Of a stretch of 64,000 nucleotides of DNA, positions 24,389 through 33,474 are shown one piece after another. Source of the DNA: CAVVVS01 sp963751355 (GTDB lineage Bacteria > Bacteroidota > Ignavibacteria > Ignavibacteriales > Ignavibacteriaceae); NCBI GenBank assembly GCA_963751355.1, contig CAVVVS010000116.1, forward strand, positions 1 to 64,000, given 5' to 3'. A program made the translations under genes and the position numbers. Each line of letters opens with the position of its first letter. Positions within the stretch are counted from its first letter, which is position 1. The notes beneath the pieces were generated by a model, which was given only the letters and a program-made list of their open reading frames with translations, did not search any database and had not been told where the DNA came from.

Positions 24389-25921
24389 TTAATTTGCTGA
24401 GAATTTATTATTTTTGATAAGATGATTCCGTTTTCCGTACATGTCTTTCTTGAGTATTAATTCACTTACATTTTTGCCGGATAAAAGAACAAGCGGAATT
24501 CCTCCGCCGGGATGAACACTTCCGCCGCAGAAATAAAGTTCCCTAACTTTGGAAGATGTGTTGGGATGTCTCATAAAAGCATTTTTTTTAGAATTGGAGG
24601 ATATTCCGTAAATACTGCCTTTAAAACTATTGCTGGATTTTTGAATATCCTGAGGAGTAAGTATCTTCTCTGATACTATTCTATTAGTAATATCGATTTT
24701 TAAGATCTTATTTATTTTTTTGATAATATTTTTTCTGGATCTTTCTATTTCTTTTTCCCAATCCTGATTTTCGACATGAGGTGTATTAATCATAACAAAC
24801 CAATTTTCGTGACCTTCCGGCGCATCATTCGCCTTATATTTTGAAGAAATATGGATGTAAACAGTTGGGTCTTCGGGACAAATTTTTGCTTCAAAAATAT
24901 CCTCGAATTCTTTTTTATAATTTTCTGAAAATAAAATATTGTGAATACCTAATCCGGGATACAGCCCCCTTATCCCCAAATAGAATATTAAACCGGATAA
25001 AGAAGGTTCGTACCCGGAGGTATTATTCTTTTGTCCCGGTTTTTTGTTTAGAAGAGTGTTATATGTAAAGCTGATATCAGCATTCGAGACAACCCTGTGA
25101 AAATCAAGAACTTCGTTGTTTACAATAATACCTTTGATTGAATTCGATTCTATTATTATCCTTTCAACAGGAGAATTAAAATGAAAATTTACGCCGATTT
25201 TTTTTGCCACTTTAAATAATGAATCAGCTATAGAGTAAATCCCTTCCTTCACAAAATATCCGCCCAAAAAAAACTCTACATATGGTATTATATTCAATGT
25301 AGCTGGTGCCAGAAACGGGCTGGAACCACTGTAGGTAGCATACCTGTCAAATAGCTGTATGACTTTCTCATCCTTAAAGAATTTTGAATTAGCTTCATGC
25401 ATTGTTCTAAAGGGATCTATCTTATTAATTTTCAACAATGTATTTAAAGCACCCAGGGAAAAATAATTCATAATATTTTTCGGGATATGGTAGAGAAATA
25501 AGTCAGCTGTTAAATCGTAAATGTTTTTGCAATAATCAAAATACTTTCTCACGTTTGAATAAGATTCCGATGTTTTATTGTTTATTTCATCCGCAAATTT
25601 ATCAAGATTGGAGTAAGCTGTTAAATTAGACCCATCGTGGAAATAATATTTACATAATTCATTTAATTTTTCGACAGACAAATAATTTTTAATATCTTCA
25701 CCGGCGTATTGGAATAATTCTTCCAAAATAAAAGGCATTGTCAGCAGGGAAGGCCCGGTATCAAATCGGAACCTTCCTTCACTGATCACCCCAGCCTTGC
25801 CGCCCGGTTGTAAATTTTTTTCGAATATATGTACCTCATAACCGTTTTTTGCCAACCTAATTGCAGCTGCCAATCCCCCTAATCCGGCACCTACAATTGC
25901 TATTTTATTATCAATAATCAT
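24389..25921 (-). CDS. Phytoene desaturase-family enzyme (CrtI/CrtD-like), second copy
   Basis: A 510-residue FAD-dependent desaturase. Dinucleotide motif IVGAGLGGLAAAIRLAKNGYEV near residue 9, FDTGPSLLTMP, and the C-terminal block YFCGGSVHPGGGIPLVLLSGK. It is related to the CrtI at 28040 but clearly diverged, so the two are not interchangeable. In a cluster with CruF and a glycosyltransferase, a CrtD-type C-3',4' desaturase is the most likely role. A CrtI partner, or a ketolase related to CrtI, remains possible. It overlaps the cyclase gene by 4 bases. Confidence 0.85.
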   Translation of the reverse strand: MIIDNKIAIVGAGLGGLAAAIRLAKNGYEVHIFEKNLQPGGKAGVISEGRFRFDTGPSLLTMPFILEELFQYAGEDIKNYLSVEKLNELCKYYFHDGSNLTAYSNLDKFADEINNKTSESYSNVRKYFDYCKNIYDLTADLFLYHIPKNIMNYFSLGALNTLLKINKIDPFRTMHEANSKFFKDEKVIQLFDRYATYSGSSPFLAPATLNIIPYVEFFLGGYFVKEGIYSIADSLFKVAKKIGVNFHFNSPVERIIIESNSIKGIIVNNEVLDFHRVVSNADISFTYNTLLNKKPGQKNNTSGYEPSLSGLIFYLGIRGLYPGLGIHNILFSENYKKEFEDIFEAKICPEDPTVYIHISSKYKANDAPEGHENWFVMINTPHVENQDWEKEIERSRKNIIKKINKILKIDITNRIVSEKILTPQDIQKSSNSFKGSIYGISSNSKKNAFMRHPNTSSKVRELYFCGGSVHPGGGIPLVLLSGKNVSELILKKDMYGKRNHLIKNNKFSAN

Positions 25922-26625
25922 TGAAAATCACTTTTTTTACTCTTTTTCCTCAGCAACTCAAAATAAATATTTGCCATGTGATAAAATATCAGCCAGAAAC
26001 CGATCATCGAGTATGAATAAAAGAAATCTTCCAGCGGAATAGTTAAAATCCTTATGCCCCAAATTGCAGTGCTGTTGTATGTAACAATAGGCAGAGAAGT
26101 TAGAATATAGTTGACCAGAAAAAACGGAATATATGTTATTAATATTGTAATCCAGAAATTTCTTTTATTAAATAATTTTATAAAATAAACCGCTGAAATA
26201 CCTGTAACCGAAGCGCAAAATAGCATCACTGTGAAAGTATAATTTTGATTTGCATATATTATTCCGGTTATTAAAAAAATCAGCGAAATGGAAATTAAAA
26301 ATGATTTTGAAAGTTTTAAATTTTTATCCTTTACAAAATGATTAACAGTTTCATAAATAAAAATACATGCGTAAGGGACAGTTATAAAAAATAGAATTTC
26401 TTCCAAAGGCAGATGCAAAAATTTAATACCTATTAGATAGGAACCATTAAAGCTCCAATCATTTCGAAGTGTAGAAACTGAATCCCATATTAAATAAATA
26501 ATTCCAACTGTTACAATAGATACTAAAACAGCCGGCAATTTTTTATAAAACGAAAGTTTCTTCTCGAAACTAAATGCCAAAGGAATCAATAAAACCGATA
26601 GATTGATAATTAAGTATTCACTCAT
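25918..26625 (-). CDS. crtYcd: Lycopene beta-cyclase, fused CrtYc/CrtYd type
   Basis: A 235-residue polytopic protein. The two cyclase halves each carry a conserved motif: LHLPLEEILFFITVPYACIFIYE (about 70-95) and LTIPLEDFFYSYSMIGFWLI (about 193-215). This membrane-integral cyclase type makes beta rings at the ends of lycopene. It overlaps both neighbours by 4 bases. With CruF acting on the other end, one ring per molecule is the likely outcome. Confidence 0.88.
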   Translation of the reverse strand: MSEYLIINLSVLLIPLAFSFEKKLSFYKKLPAVLVSIVTVGIIYLIWDSVSTLRNDWSFNGSYLIGIKFLHLPLEEILFFITVPYACIFIYETVNHFVKDKNLKLSKSFLISISLIFLITGIIYANQNYTFTVMLFCASVTGISAVYFIKLFNKRNFWITILITYIPFFLVNYILTSLPIVTYNSTAIWGIRILTIPLEDFFYSYSMIGFWLIFYHMANIYFELLRKKSKKSDFQ

Positions 26626-27203
26626 CCGCTCTCTCGGGTATACAAAATTTTCAATTGTTTCAACTCCTCCGGAGATAGAACCCCTTTTTCAATCATGAAT
26701 TCAATAATACCTGTATAAATATCTTTACTTAATCCGCCATAATTTTTCGTTTCGAGAAGATTCAATATCATCTTCTGATCATCCATTTCTTCTTTACCAT
26801 AGCCTAAAATTCCCGGCAAATGAACCAATATTGAATATCGCAGAAATCTAATTTCAAGATTTTGCGGGCTCTTATTAATGGCATCGGCAAGATATTCAAG
26901 TGAGGTATTAAGGTAGCTTAACTTTGAGAATGGATTAAATGCATACTTTGCTTTTAATGCTTCGGCTCCACCGTAATAAGCCAATATTAATGGAGGATAG
27001 GCGTCATAATTTTTAGAATAATGCTGCTCAAAATACCTTGTTAGTTCCAATAATTTATTTTCATCCTCTACGGCCTTGTAAAAAGTTTGCCTGATAAAAT
27101 TTATAGATGTCGTATCGCTTTTAATGATGGTGCGAGCTAACATTGATTGTGATAAAATCATTAGAAAAAACAAAAAAATCGTTAGAATGTATTTCATAAT
27201 CAT
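26622..27203 (-). CDS. Exported helical protein of unknown function inside the carotenoid operon
   Basis: A 193-residue protein with a signal peptide (MIMKYILTIFLFFLMILSQ) and a predicted helical, TPR-like body (YPPLILAYYGGAEALKAKYAF, EYLADAINKSPQNLEIRFLRYS). No catalytic motif is seen. It is embedded between crtB and the cyclase with a 1-base gap and a 4-base overlap, so it is surely co-expressed. It may help with pigment assembly, transport or regulation at the periplasmic side; this is a guess from position only. Confidence 0.8.
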   Translation of the reverse strand: MIMKYILTIFLFFLMILSQSMLARTIIKSDTTSINFIRQTFYKAVEDENKLLELTRYFEQHYSKNYDAYPPLILAYYGGAEALKAKYAFNPFSKLSYLNTSLEYLADAINKSPQNLEIRFLRYSILVHLPGILGYGKEEMDDQKMILNLLETKNYGGLSKDIYTGIIEFMIEKGVLSPEELKQLKILYTRESG

Positions 27204-27204
27204 T

Positions 27205-28050
27205 TCAACTAATATTTAATATTTTAACTTCAAGTAGTGACTTAAACAGCAGAATAATTTTAGTGAAACTCGATATTCTTACACGTTTCCTTAAAAGTTC
27301 TTCTACTTTCATTCGCTTGATTTTCTTGAATAACATCCAGTAATATAAATAGGCAGAATAAACACCAAAACGGACTCCACCCGGCAGCATTTTTATTCCT
27401 TCTAATGCTATGCCGAATTCGTTTGAAACATCATTTTCCAATTTTGCTTTGTTCTCATCGTTTATCTTAGCGGAGGAATTCACGTCCGGTAGATATATTC
27501 TGCCTCTTTCTTCAAGGTCACTTTTTATATCTCTTAGAAAGTTTACTTTTTGAAATGCCGAACCAAGACTTTTAGCAGGTTTTATTAATTTCTCAAATAA
27601 TTTATTATCCTTTTTACAAAATATTTTTAAACACATTAATCCTACCACTTCGGCGGAACCGTAGATATATTCATCGTAATTATTTCCACCGTAATGATCA
27701 TTATAGAGATCCATCTCCATACTATTTAAAAATTCTTCAACATATTTGATGTCGATTTGGTGCTCATTCACAATTTTTTGAAATGCGTTTATTACAGGAT
27801 TAGTGGAAATCCCTCTGCTAATTGCATTAAAAGTTTCTTCCCTAAAATCATTCAATAACGTTTTTTTATCGAAATCATGAAATGTATCCACTATTTCGTC
27901 GGCTAAACGTACATATCCATAGATTGCATAAATATCTTCCCTGAATTCCGGAGAGAATATTCTGATCCCCATACTAAAGGAAGTGCTATAGTTTACGGTA
28001 ATCACTTTACTCATTTTTAAAGTTGTACTATGATAAAGTTCAATGCTCAT
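27205..28050 (-). CDS. crtB: Phytoene synthase
   Basis: A 281-residue squalene/phytoene synthase that condenses two geranylgeranyl diphosphates. The first Asp-rich motif is DEIVD (51-55) and the second lies in NFLRDIKSDLEERGRIYLP (about 168-186). YIYGSAEVVGLMCLKIF is also typical. It overlaps crtI by 11 bases and acts just before it in the pathway. Confidence 0.95.
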   Translation of the reverse strand: MSIELYHSTTLKMSKVITVNYSTSFSMGIRIFSPEFREDIYAIYGYVRLADEIVDTFHDFDKKTLLNDFREETFNAISRGISTNPVINAFQKIVNEHQIDIKYVEEFLNSMEMDLYNDHYGGNNYDEYIYGSAEVVGLMCLKIFCKKDNKLFEKLIKPAKSLGSAFQKVNFLRDIKSDLEERGRIYLPDVNSSAKINDENKAKLENDVSNEFGIALEGIKMLPGGVRFGVYSAYLYYWMLFKKIKRMKVEELLRKRVRISSFTKIILLFKSLLEVKILNIS

Positions 28051-29509
28051 TTATTATTCTTTCCGTGACAAGTCTTGAACTAATAATTACCATCGGAAGT
28101 CCGGTTCCTGGAGTTGTTGAAGCGCCAACATAGTATAAATTTGGAAATTCCTCGTCCTTATTTCTAGGTCGAAAACCTCCAACTTGATTTATCCCGTGTG
28201 CTAGTCCAAGTCCCGATCCCCTGTAAAGATTAAACATAGATTCCCAATCAATGGGGGTTAATATTTTTCTTACAATTGTATTTGTTCTGAAATTAAAATT
28301 TGTACGATTCGATAAATCATTAATAATACTTTCGGCTAATTCTTCTTTATCGTCCCAGTTATTCTTAAATCTAAGATCAGGAACGGGACATAAAATAAAA
28401 ACATTTTCACAACCTTCGGGAGCGCATGCCGGAAATGATTTTGATGACACGTTTACATAATAATAAGGCTTTTGCGGGCTGACGGATGAAGTAAAAATTT
28501 TATCTGAATAGCCTCTAAAATTATTTCCCAGAAAATAATTATGATGAATAAGCTTATCTATTTTCCCTTGTACCCCAAGGTATATTGTAAAAGGAGCGAG
28601 TGTCCAATCCATATTATCAAGTTTGGCAGCGGTGAAATTTTCCCTTCCCAAAATTTTCCCTCTAAACGAAGCTGCGTCAGAATTGGAAATAAATATGTCT
28701 GCATACCATTTTTTCCCATGATTGTCGATTAAGGAATGCAGCTTTCCATTTGAATTATCCATCCCCGTTATTTCGGTATTATAAATAATCTGGACATTAT
28801 TTTTTTCAAGCAGCGAAATTAATTCTTCCACTATTTTGTACATTCCCCCTTCTACCATCCAGTAACCATCGTGTTTCATCTCGGTATAATTTAACAGGGA
28901 ATATATTGCTGGAGTTCTGAACGGAGTTGAGCCCAGGAAAAATGCAACTAGCGAGAAAATTACCCTGACCTCTTCCGAATCGAAATTCCTTTCCACTTCT
29001 TTCCACATGCTCTTGAAAAGATAAGGAAGATGTTTTAATGGAACACGGGTTAATTTTAATAGGTAGTCAGCCATATTTTTGTAATTTGATTTTACAACTT
29101 TATCTTCCGTATCATGAAAAAATTCGCCTGCTTTAGCTAAATATTTTTCAACTTTTCGAGATAGACCGGGTTCAATGAGTTTGAATTCTTCTTCAAGTTT
29201 TGCAGAATCTTTCCATATTTTATACGGCTGCCCGTGATTTTCAAAAAAAACCTGGTATAAAGGATCGAGTTCTTTCAACTTTACAGGATTTTTTATGCCG
29301 CAGCTTTTGAAGAGTTCCTCGAATTCATAACTCATGCTCATAAAAGATGGACCGAGATCGAATGTAAAGCCTTCTAACTTTAATTGATTCAATCTTCCCC
29401 CGGACGTAGAATTCTTTTCCAGGATTGTTACTTCATATCCTAAAATAGAAAGTCTTAACGCCGTTGCTAAACCACCCAAACCGGCACCTATTATCAAAGC
29501 TTTTTGCAT
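28040..29509 (-). CDS. crtI: Phytoene desaturase
   Basis: A 489-residue FAD-dependent CrtI. N-terminal dinucleotide motif GAGLGGLATALRLSILGYEV, TLEKN-like ILEKN, FDLGPSFMSM, and the C-terminal YYVGASTTPGTGLPMVIISSRL. It would convert phytoene to lycopene, supplying the cyclase in the same operon. It is the first gene of the eight-gene leftward unit; the control region is the 216-base gap shared with the divergent mutase gene. Confidence 0.93.
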   Translation of the reverse strand: MQKALIIGAGLGGLATALRLSILGYEVTILEKNSTSGGRLNQLKLEGFTFDLGPSFMSMSYEFEELFKSCGIKNPVKLKELDPLYQVFFENHGQPYKIWKDSAKLEEEFKLIEPGLSRKVEKYLAKAGEFFHDTEDKVVKSNYKNMADYLLKLTRVPLKHLPYLFKSMWKEVERNFDSEEVRVIFSLVAFFLGSTPFRTPAIYSLLNYTEMKHDGYWMVEGGMYKIVEELISLLEKNNVQIIYNTEITGMDNSNGKLHSLIDNHGKKWYADIFISNSDAASFRGKILGRENFTAAKLDNMDWTLAPFTIYLGVQGKIDKLIHHNYFLGNNFRGYSDKIFTSSVSPQKPYYYVNVSSKSFPACAPEGCENVFILCPVPDLRFKNNWDDKEELAESIINDLSNRTNFNFRTNTIVRKILTPIDWESMFNLYRGSGLGLAHGINQVGGFRPRNKDEEFPNLYYVGASTTPGTGLPMVIISSRLVTERIINEH

Positions 29510-29725
29510 ATAATTCTTTTTATCTGTTAATAATGAAACAGAAATCTAAATAGGATAGTTCCCAAATTTTATTTTTTACTTTTAAACAATCTTCGCTGCG
29601 GAAATAATTATTACGGTTAATCAATTTCTTTAAATACATTGGTTAATTAGTTAATTTGAGTTGTATCCTTAAATATTTGATTGACAATAAAGATTATTGA
29701 ACCTAATCAAACGAAAGGTATCTAA

Positions 29726-31408
29726 ATGACTGAAATGGAAGGGCTTAAGAATAAAGTACAGGAAGCGTATAAAAAATGGGAAGAAAATACTTACAAAGCT
29801 TTTGTCCGTAAAAAACCGGAGAGGGAAAAAGAATTCACTACGATCTCATTTTCGCACGTAAATCCGCTTTATTTACCGTTCGATATTAGTCAGGAGGAAT
29901 ATGAAGAAAAAATTGGTTTCCCCGGAAACTTCCCTTTCACACGTGGTATAATGCCGACAATGTATAGGGGTAAATTATGGACAATGAGACAATATGCCGG
30001 CTTCGGTACTGCTAAAGAATCGAATGAACGTTATCGCTATCTATTATCTCAAGGTACATCCGGGCTTTCCGTAGCATTTGATCTTCCCACTCAAATTGGA
30101 TACGACAGCGACGACCCGATAGCCTATGGAGAAGTCGGAAAAGTTGGAGTTGCTATAGATACCCTTGCAGATATGGAAATCCTTTTCGATCAAATTCCGT
30201 TAGATAAAATATCAACTTCAATGACGATAAATGCATCGGCTGCTGTTCTATTGGCGATGTATATTGCGGTTGCAGAAAAACAAGGAGTATCGAAAGATAA
30301 AATAAGCGGAACAATTCAAAACGACATTTTAAAAGAATATATAGCCAGGGGAACTTATATTTTTCCGCCGAAACCGTCAATGAGATTAATTACCGATATA
30401 TTTGAATACTGTGCAAAAGAAGTTCCAAGATGGAATACTATTTCTATATCCGGATATCATATAAGGGAAGCAGGCTCTACGGCTGCGCAGGAAGTAGGAT
30501 TTACGTTTGCAAACGGAATAGCTTATGTTGAAGCGGCACTGAAAACCGGGTTGGACATCGATGAATTTTCCGGACAGTTATCTTTTTTCTTCAATGCACA
30601 TAACGAACTCCTGGAGGAAGTTGCAAAGTTTAGAGCCGCCCGTAGGTTATGGGCTAAAATTATGAAGAATAGATTTAATGCTTCAAAGGAGAGATCGTTG
30701 ATGCTGAGATTTCATTCTCAGACCGCAGGCTCTTCTTTAACCGCTCAACAAGTGGACAATAACATTATACGGGTTACTATTCAGACTTTAGCTGCGGTGC
30801 TGGGAGGAGCGCAGAGTCTTCATACAAATTCCAAAGATGAAGCACTGGCATTGCCTACGGAATCAGCTGTAAGGGTTGCATTAAGAACACAGCAAATAGT
30901 AGCATACGAAAGTGGTGTCACAAATACCATCGATCCTCTGGGGGGATCTTATTATGTGGAATCGCTTACGGACCAAATTGAAAAAGAAGCACAAGATTAT
31001 ATCGATAAAATAGATTCTATGGGGGGCATGATTCAAGCCATTGAAAGTGGTTATGTACAAACGGAAATACAGCAGGCAGCTTACAAATTTGAAAAAGAAA
31101 TCGAAAGCAATAAAAGGGTAATAGTCGGGGTAAATAAATTTCAGGTTGAAGAAGATGAGCAACCGGAGTTGTTGAAGATTAATCTCAAAGTTCAGGAAAA
31201 TCAAATTAAGTTTTTAAATCAAATTCGCAGTCAAAGAAATAATGATGAGGTTAATAAAAAATTAAAAGCGTTAAAAGATGCAACCCGGGGTGATGAGAAC
31301 CTGATTCCTTATATTATTGATGCCGTTAAAGTATATGCCGGAGTAGGGGAAATTTGTAACTGTCTTAGAAGTGTTTTTGGAGAGTACAGAGAAACAATTG
31401 TTCTTTAA
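29726..31408 (+). CDS. Methylmalonyl-CoA mutase large (catalytic) subunit without B12 domain
   Basis: A 560-residue acyl-CoA mutase barrel. Substrate-contact residues favour methylmalonyl-CoA over isobutyryl-CoA: Tyr in RQYAGFGTAKESN, Arg in PSMRLI and His in SISGYHIREAG. The protein ends at the barrel, with no cobalamin-binding domain (no DxHxxG). It therefore needs a separate small subunit, which is not in the window. The start ATG at 29726 has AAAGG upstream. The epimerase gene follows, fitting propionyl-CoA/succinyl-CoA interconversion. Confidence 0.9.
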   Translation: MTEMEGLKNKVQEAYKKWEENTYKAFVRKKPEREKEFTTISFSHVNPLYLPFDISQEEYEEKIGFPGNFPFTRGIMPTMYRGKLWTMRQYAGFGTAKESNERYRYLLSQGTSGLSVAFDLPTQIGYDSDDPIAYGEVGKVGVAIDTLADMEILFDQIPLDKISTSMTINASAAVLLAMYIAVAEKQGVSKDKISGTIQNDILKEYIARGTYIFPPKPSMRLITDIFEYCAKEVPRWNTISISGYHIREAGSTAAQEVGFTFANGIAYVEAALKTGLDIDEFSGQLSFFFNAHNELLEEVAKFRAARRLWAKIMKNRFNASKERSLMLRFHSQTAGSSLTAQQVDNNIIRVTIQTLAAVLGGAQSLHTNSKDEALALPTESAVRVALRTQQIVAYESGVTNTIDPLGGSYYVESLTDQIEKEAQDYIDKIDSMGGMIQAIESGYVQTEIQQAAYKFEKEIESNKRVIVGVNKFQVEEDEQPELLKINLKVQENQIKFLNQIRSQRNNDEVNKKLKALKDATRGDENLIPYIIDAVKVYAGVGEICNCLRSVFGEYRETIVL

Positions 31409-31451
31409 AGAATTTTATTCTATAAAATTTCTTTATATAGAGGATGGTAAT

Positions 31452-31865
31452 ATGGAAATAACTAATATCGAGCACATAGGAATAGCAGTAAAAAATCTAA
31501 ATGATGCAATTAAATATTATGAGGATATTTTAGGCATAAAATGTTATTCTGTTGAGGAAGTAAAAGATCAAAAGGTAAAAGCTGCATTTTTTAAAATCGG
31601 ACAAACTAAAATTGAGCTTTTAGAATCTACCGAAACAGATGCTCCTATCGGCAAATTTATTGAAAAAAGGGGTGAGGGAGTTCATCATATTGCTTTTACA
31701 GTGAAGGATATTTCGGGAACATTACAAGAGCTCCAGTCTAAAGATATAAGGTTAATAGACGAAAAACCAAGGAAAGGTGCCGAAAATCTTGACATCGCTT
31801 TCCTGCATCCTAAGTCCACTTTCGGTGTGTTGACGGAGTTATGCGAAAATAAGGAAACTGAGTAA
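31452..31865 (+). CDS. mce: Methylmalonyl-CoA epimerase
   Basis: A 137-residue VOC-fold epimerase interconverting the R and S forms of methylmalonyl-CoA. Metal-ligand segments are visible: IEHIGIAVKNL, IELLES and GEGVHHIAFTV. The frame is open back to 31371 inside the mutase gene. The ATG at 31452 with upstream GAGGATGG gives the correct family N-terminus, so I start there. It lies 43 bases after the mutase gene, in the same operon. Confidence 0.93.
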   Translation: MEITNIEHIGIAVKNLNDAIKYYEDILGIKCYSVEEVKDQKVKAAFFKIGQTKIELLESTETDAPIGKFIEKRGEGVHHIAFTVKDISGTLQELQSKDIRLIDEKPRKGAENLDIAFLHPKSTFGVLTELCENKETE

Positions 31866-32136
31866 TTGGATTGAAAAAATTAGTCTTCTTCCCAAAAGTA
31901 ATCCGGTATAGAATTAATAATGACTTGGGTTCAACTTCAAGACTCAAAGCCCTAATTAGCCCATTGAATATAAAGAATTACATTAGTGATAGTCAGCATA
32001 ATAGCAGTCAGGGATAGACTAGTAATCTCAAAGTTTTAATGTGATGGAAAATCAGAATCCTCATATTTTACATTTTGTTACAATGAAAATAAATAATATT
32101 TTTCCGGTTAAGTTTTAAAAATTGTAGGAAATATGC

Positions 32137-32790
32137 ATGCCTAACGGAAATACCAGTTCTCCTTTTGATGCAGCCTCCGGTTGGAAAAACGCTTTCAGTA
32201 AGAATAAATTTAAAATTGAATTTATTATCACGCTTATTATTTTAGGAGCGGTACTTTTTTCGTTCACTCATTTCTTAAATTTTGTTGAGAACCGCCAGGG
32301 AGTTGTAATTCCCGATCCTATTTTGAGTTTATATAAACCGGTAAATTTAACCTGGTTTATTTTTGTGTTGATTTATTTCTCTCTTATTTCATCATTAATT
32401 TCACTGGCAAAGAAACCCGTCCTTCTGTTAATTGCTCTGCAGGTTTATTCATTAATGATATTATTTAGAATTTTGGCGATGTATTCAATTCCATTAGATC
32501 CTCCGGTGAACTTTATAATATTGAAAGATCCTTTCGTGGAATTATTTAGAAACGGACCAATTTTAACGAAAGATTTATTCTTTTCAGGACACACGGCAAC
32601 CTTATTTTTGTTATTTTTGGTTGTTGAAAATAAATATTTAAAATATATATTATTGGTATTTACAATACTTGTTGGTATATTTTTACTCGCTCAACACGTA
32701 CATTATACTATTGACGTAATCTCTGCCCCGTTTTTTGCTTACACTTCTTACCGGATTTTACTGCTGCTCAGAAAAAAATGGAATTTATAG
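32137..32790 (+). CDS. PAP2_C/sphingomyelin synthase-like membrane phosphatase
   Basis: A 217-residue protein with about six membrane helices. The C-terminal active-site blocks are DLFFSGHTATLFLLFLV (about 150-166) and LAQHVHYTIDVISAPFFAY (about 188-206). Together they give the two histidines and the aspartate of the PAP2/sphingomyelin-synthase-like group. It probably removes or transfers a lipid phosphate head group. It stands alone, with an RBS (TAGGAA) before the ATG. Confidence 0.8.
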   Translation: MPNGNTSSPFDAASGWKNAFSKNKFKIEFIITLIILGAVLFSFTHFLNFVENRQGVVIPDPILSLYKPVNLTWFIFVLIYFSLISSLISLAKKPVLLLIALQVYSLMILFRILAMYSIPLDPPVNFIILKDPFVELFRNGPILTKDLFFSGHTATLFLLFLVVENKYLKYILLVFTILVGIFLLAQHVHYTIDVISAPFFAYTSYRILLLLRKKWNL

Positions 32791-32881
32791 AATAGAAAAT
32801 TTGTTTTTAAATTTAATTACGCTTTATTTATTAAATAGATGATTTTAATAACAATTATTCTAACGATTAATTGGAAGTTCT

Positions 32882-33220
32882 ATGAGCGAAGAAAAGAAAA
32901 AACAAATAAATGAAATTGCAAATATCCTCTCTAATTCATTTGTACAGAACGGATTAAAACCGCTAGTACATACCAATGACATAAAAACCTTAAGAGAATT
33001 TCAAATATTTTTATCCGGTAAAATTTTAAAAATGATGGACAGTGATTATGATTTGATGATAAATATATTATACAGAATGGATATAAGTGAAAAAAAATTG
33101 CATGAATTGTTTGCTCCCGATAACCGGGAATTTATTCCCGCAAAATTAGCCGATTTGATTATTGAAAGACAGTTGGAAAAAATTAAATGGCGTACTAAAT
33201 ATAAAAATGGTGAAATATAA
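32882..33220 (+). CDS. Small conserved-looking cytosolic protein, unknown function
   Basis: A 112-residue, strongly charged and probably helical protein without signal peptide or membrane segment. The distinctive C-terminal block is EFIPAKLADLIIERQLEKIKWRTKY. I do not recognise a family. It follows the PAP2 gene by 91 bases on the same strand. Codon use is like its neighbours and the frame is clean, so it is probably a real gene. Confidence 0.7.
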   Translation: MSEEKKKQINEIANILSNSFVQNGLKPLVHTNDIKTLREFQIFLSGKILKMMDSDYDLMINILYRMDISEKKLHELFAPDNREFIPAKLADLIIERQLEKIKWRTKYKNGEI

Positions 33221-33474
33221 ATTGTTTAAATGCTTACATTTTGTAAAGTTAATATATTAAGGTAAACAGTTTCGGATTTATTATTCGGTTTTTGAAAAAA
33301 AAGGAAATAGAGGACTTCAGAAATAATTTGAATAAACTATTTCTTGCATATCATTTTTAAAAATTCAATCATGAATCTATATTTATAGTCTATCAGAACA
33401 AAAAAGATTAATACTCTCGGTTTCTATTAATTATTAAAACTAATATACTTGCTCAATTCAAATGGAAAATTAAT

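Noticed and set aside
29681..29709. TTGACA-N17-TAATCA as a promoter for the mutase gene
   Set aside because: Transcription would start within the ribosome binding site, about 10 bases before the ATG, leaving no usable leader.
31371..31865. Longer epimerase with start inside the mutase gene
   Set aside because: The extra residues do not fit the family, and ATG at 31452 has a good ribosome binding site.
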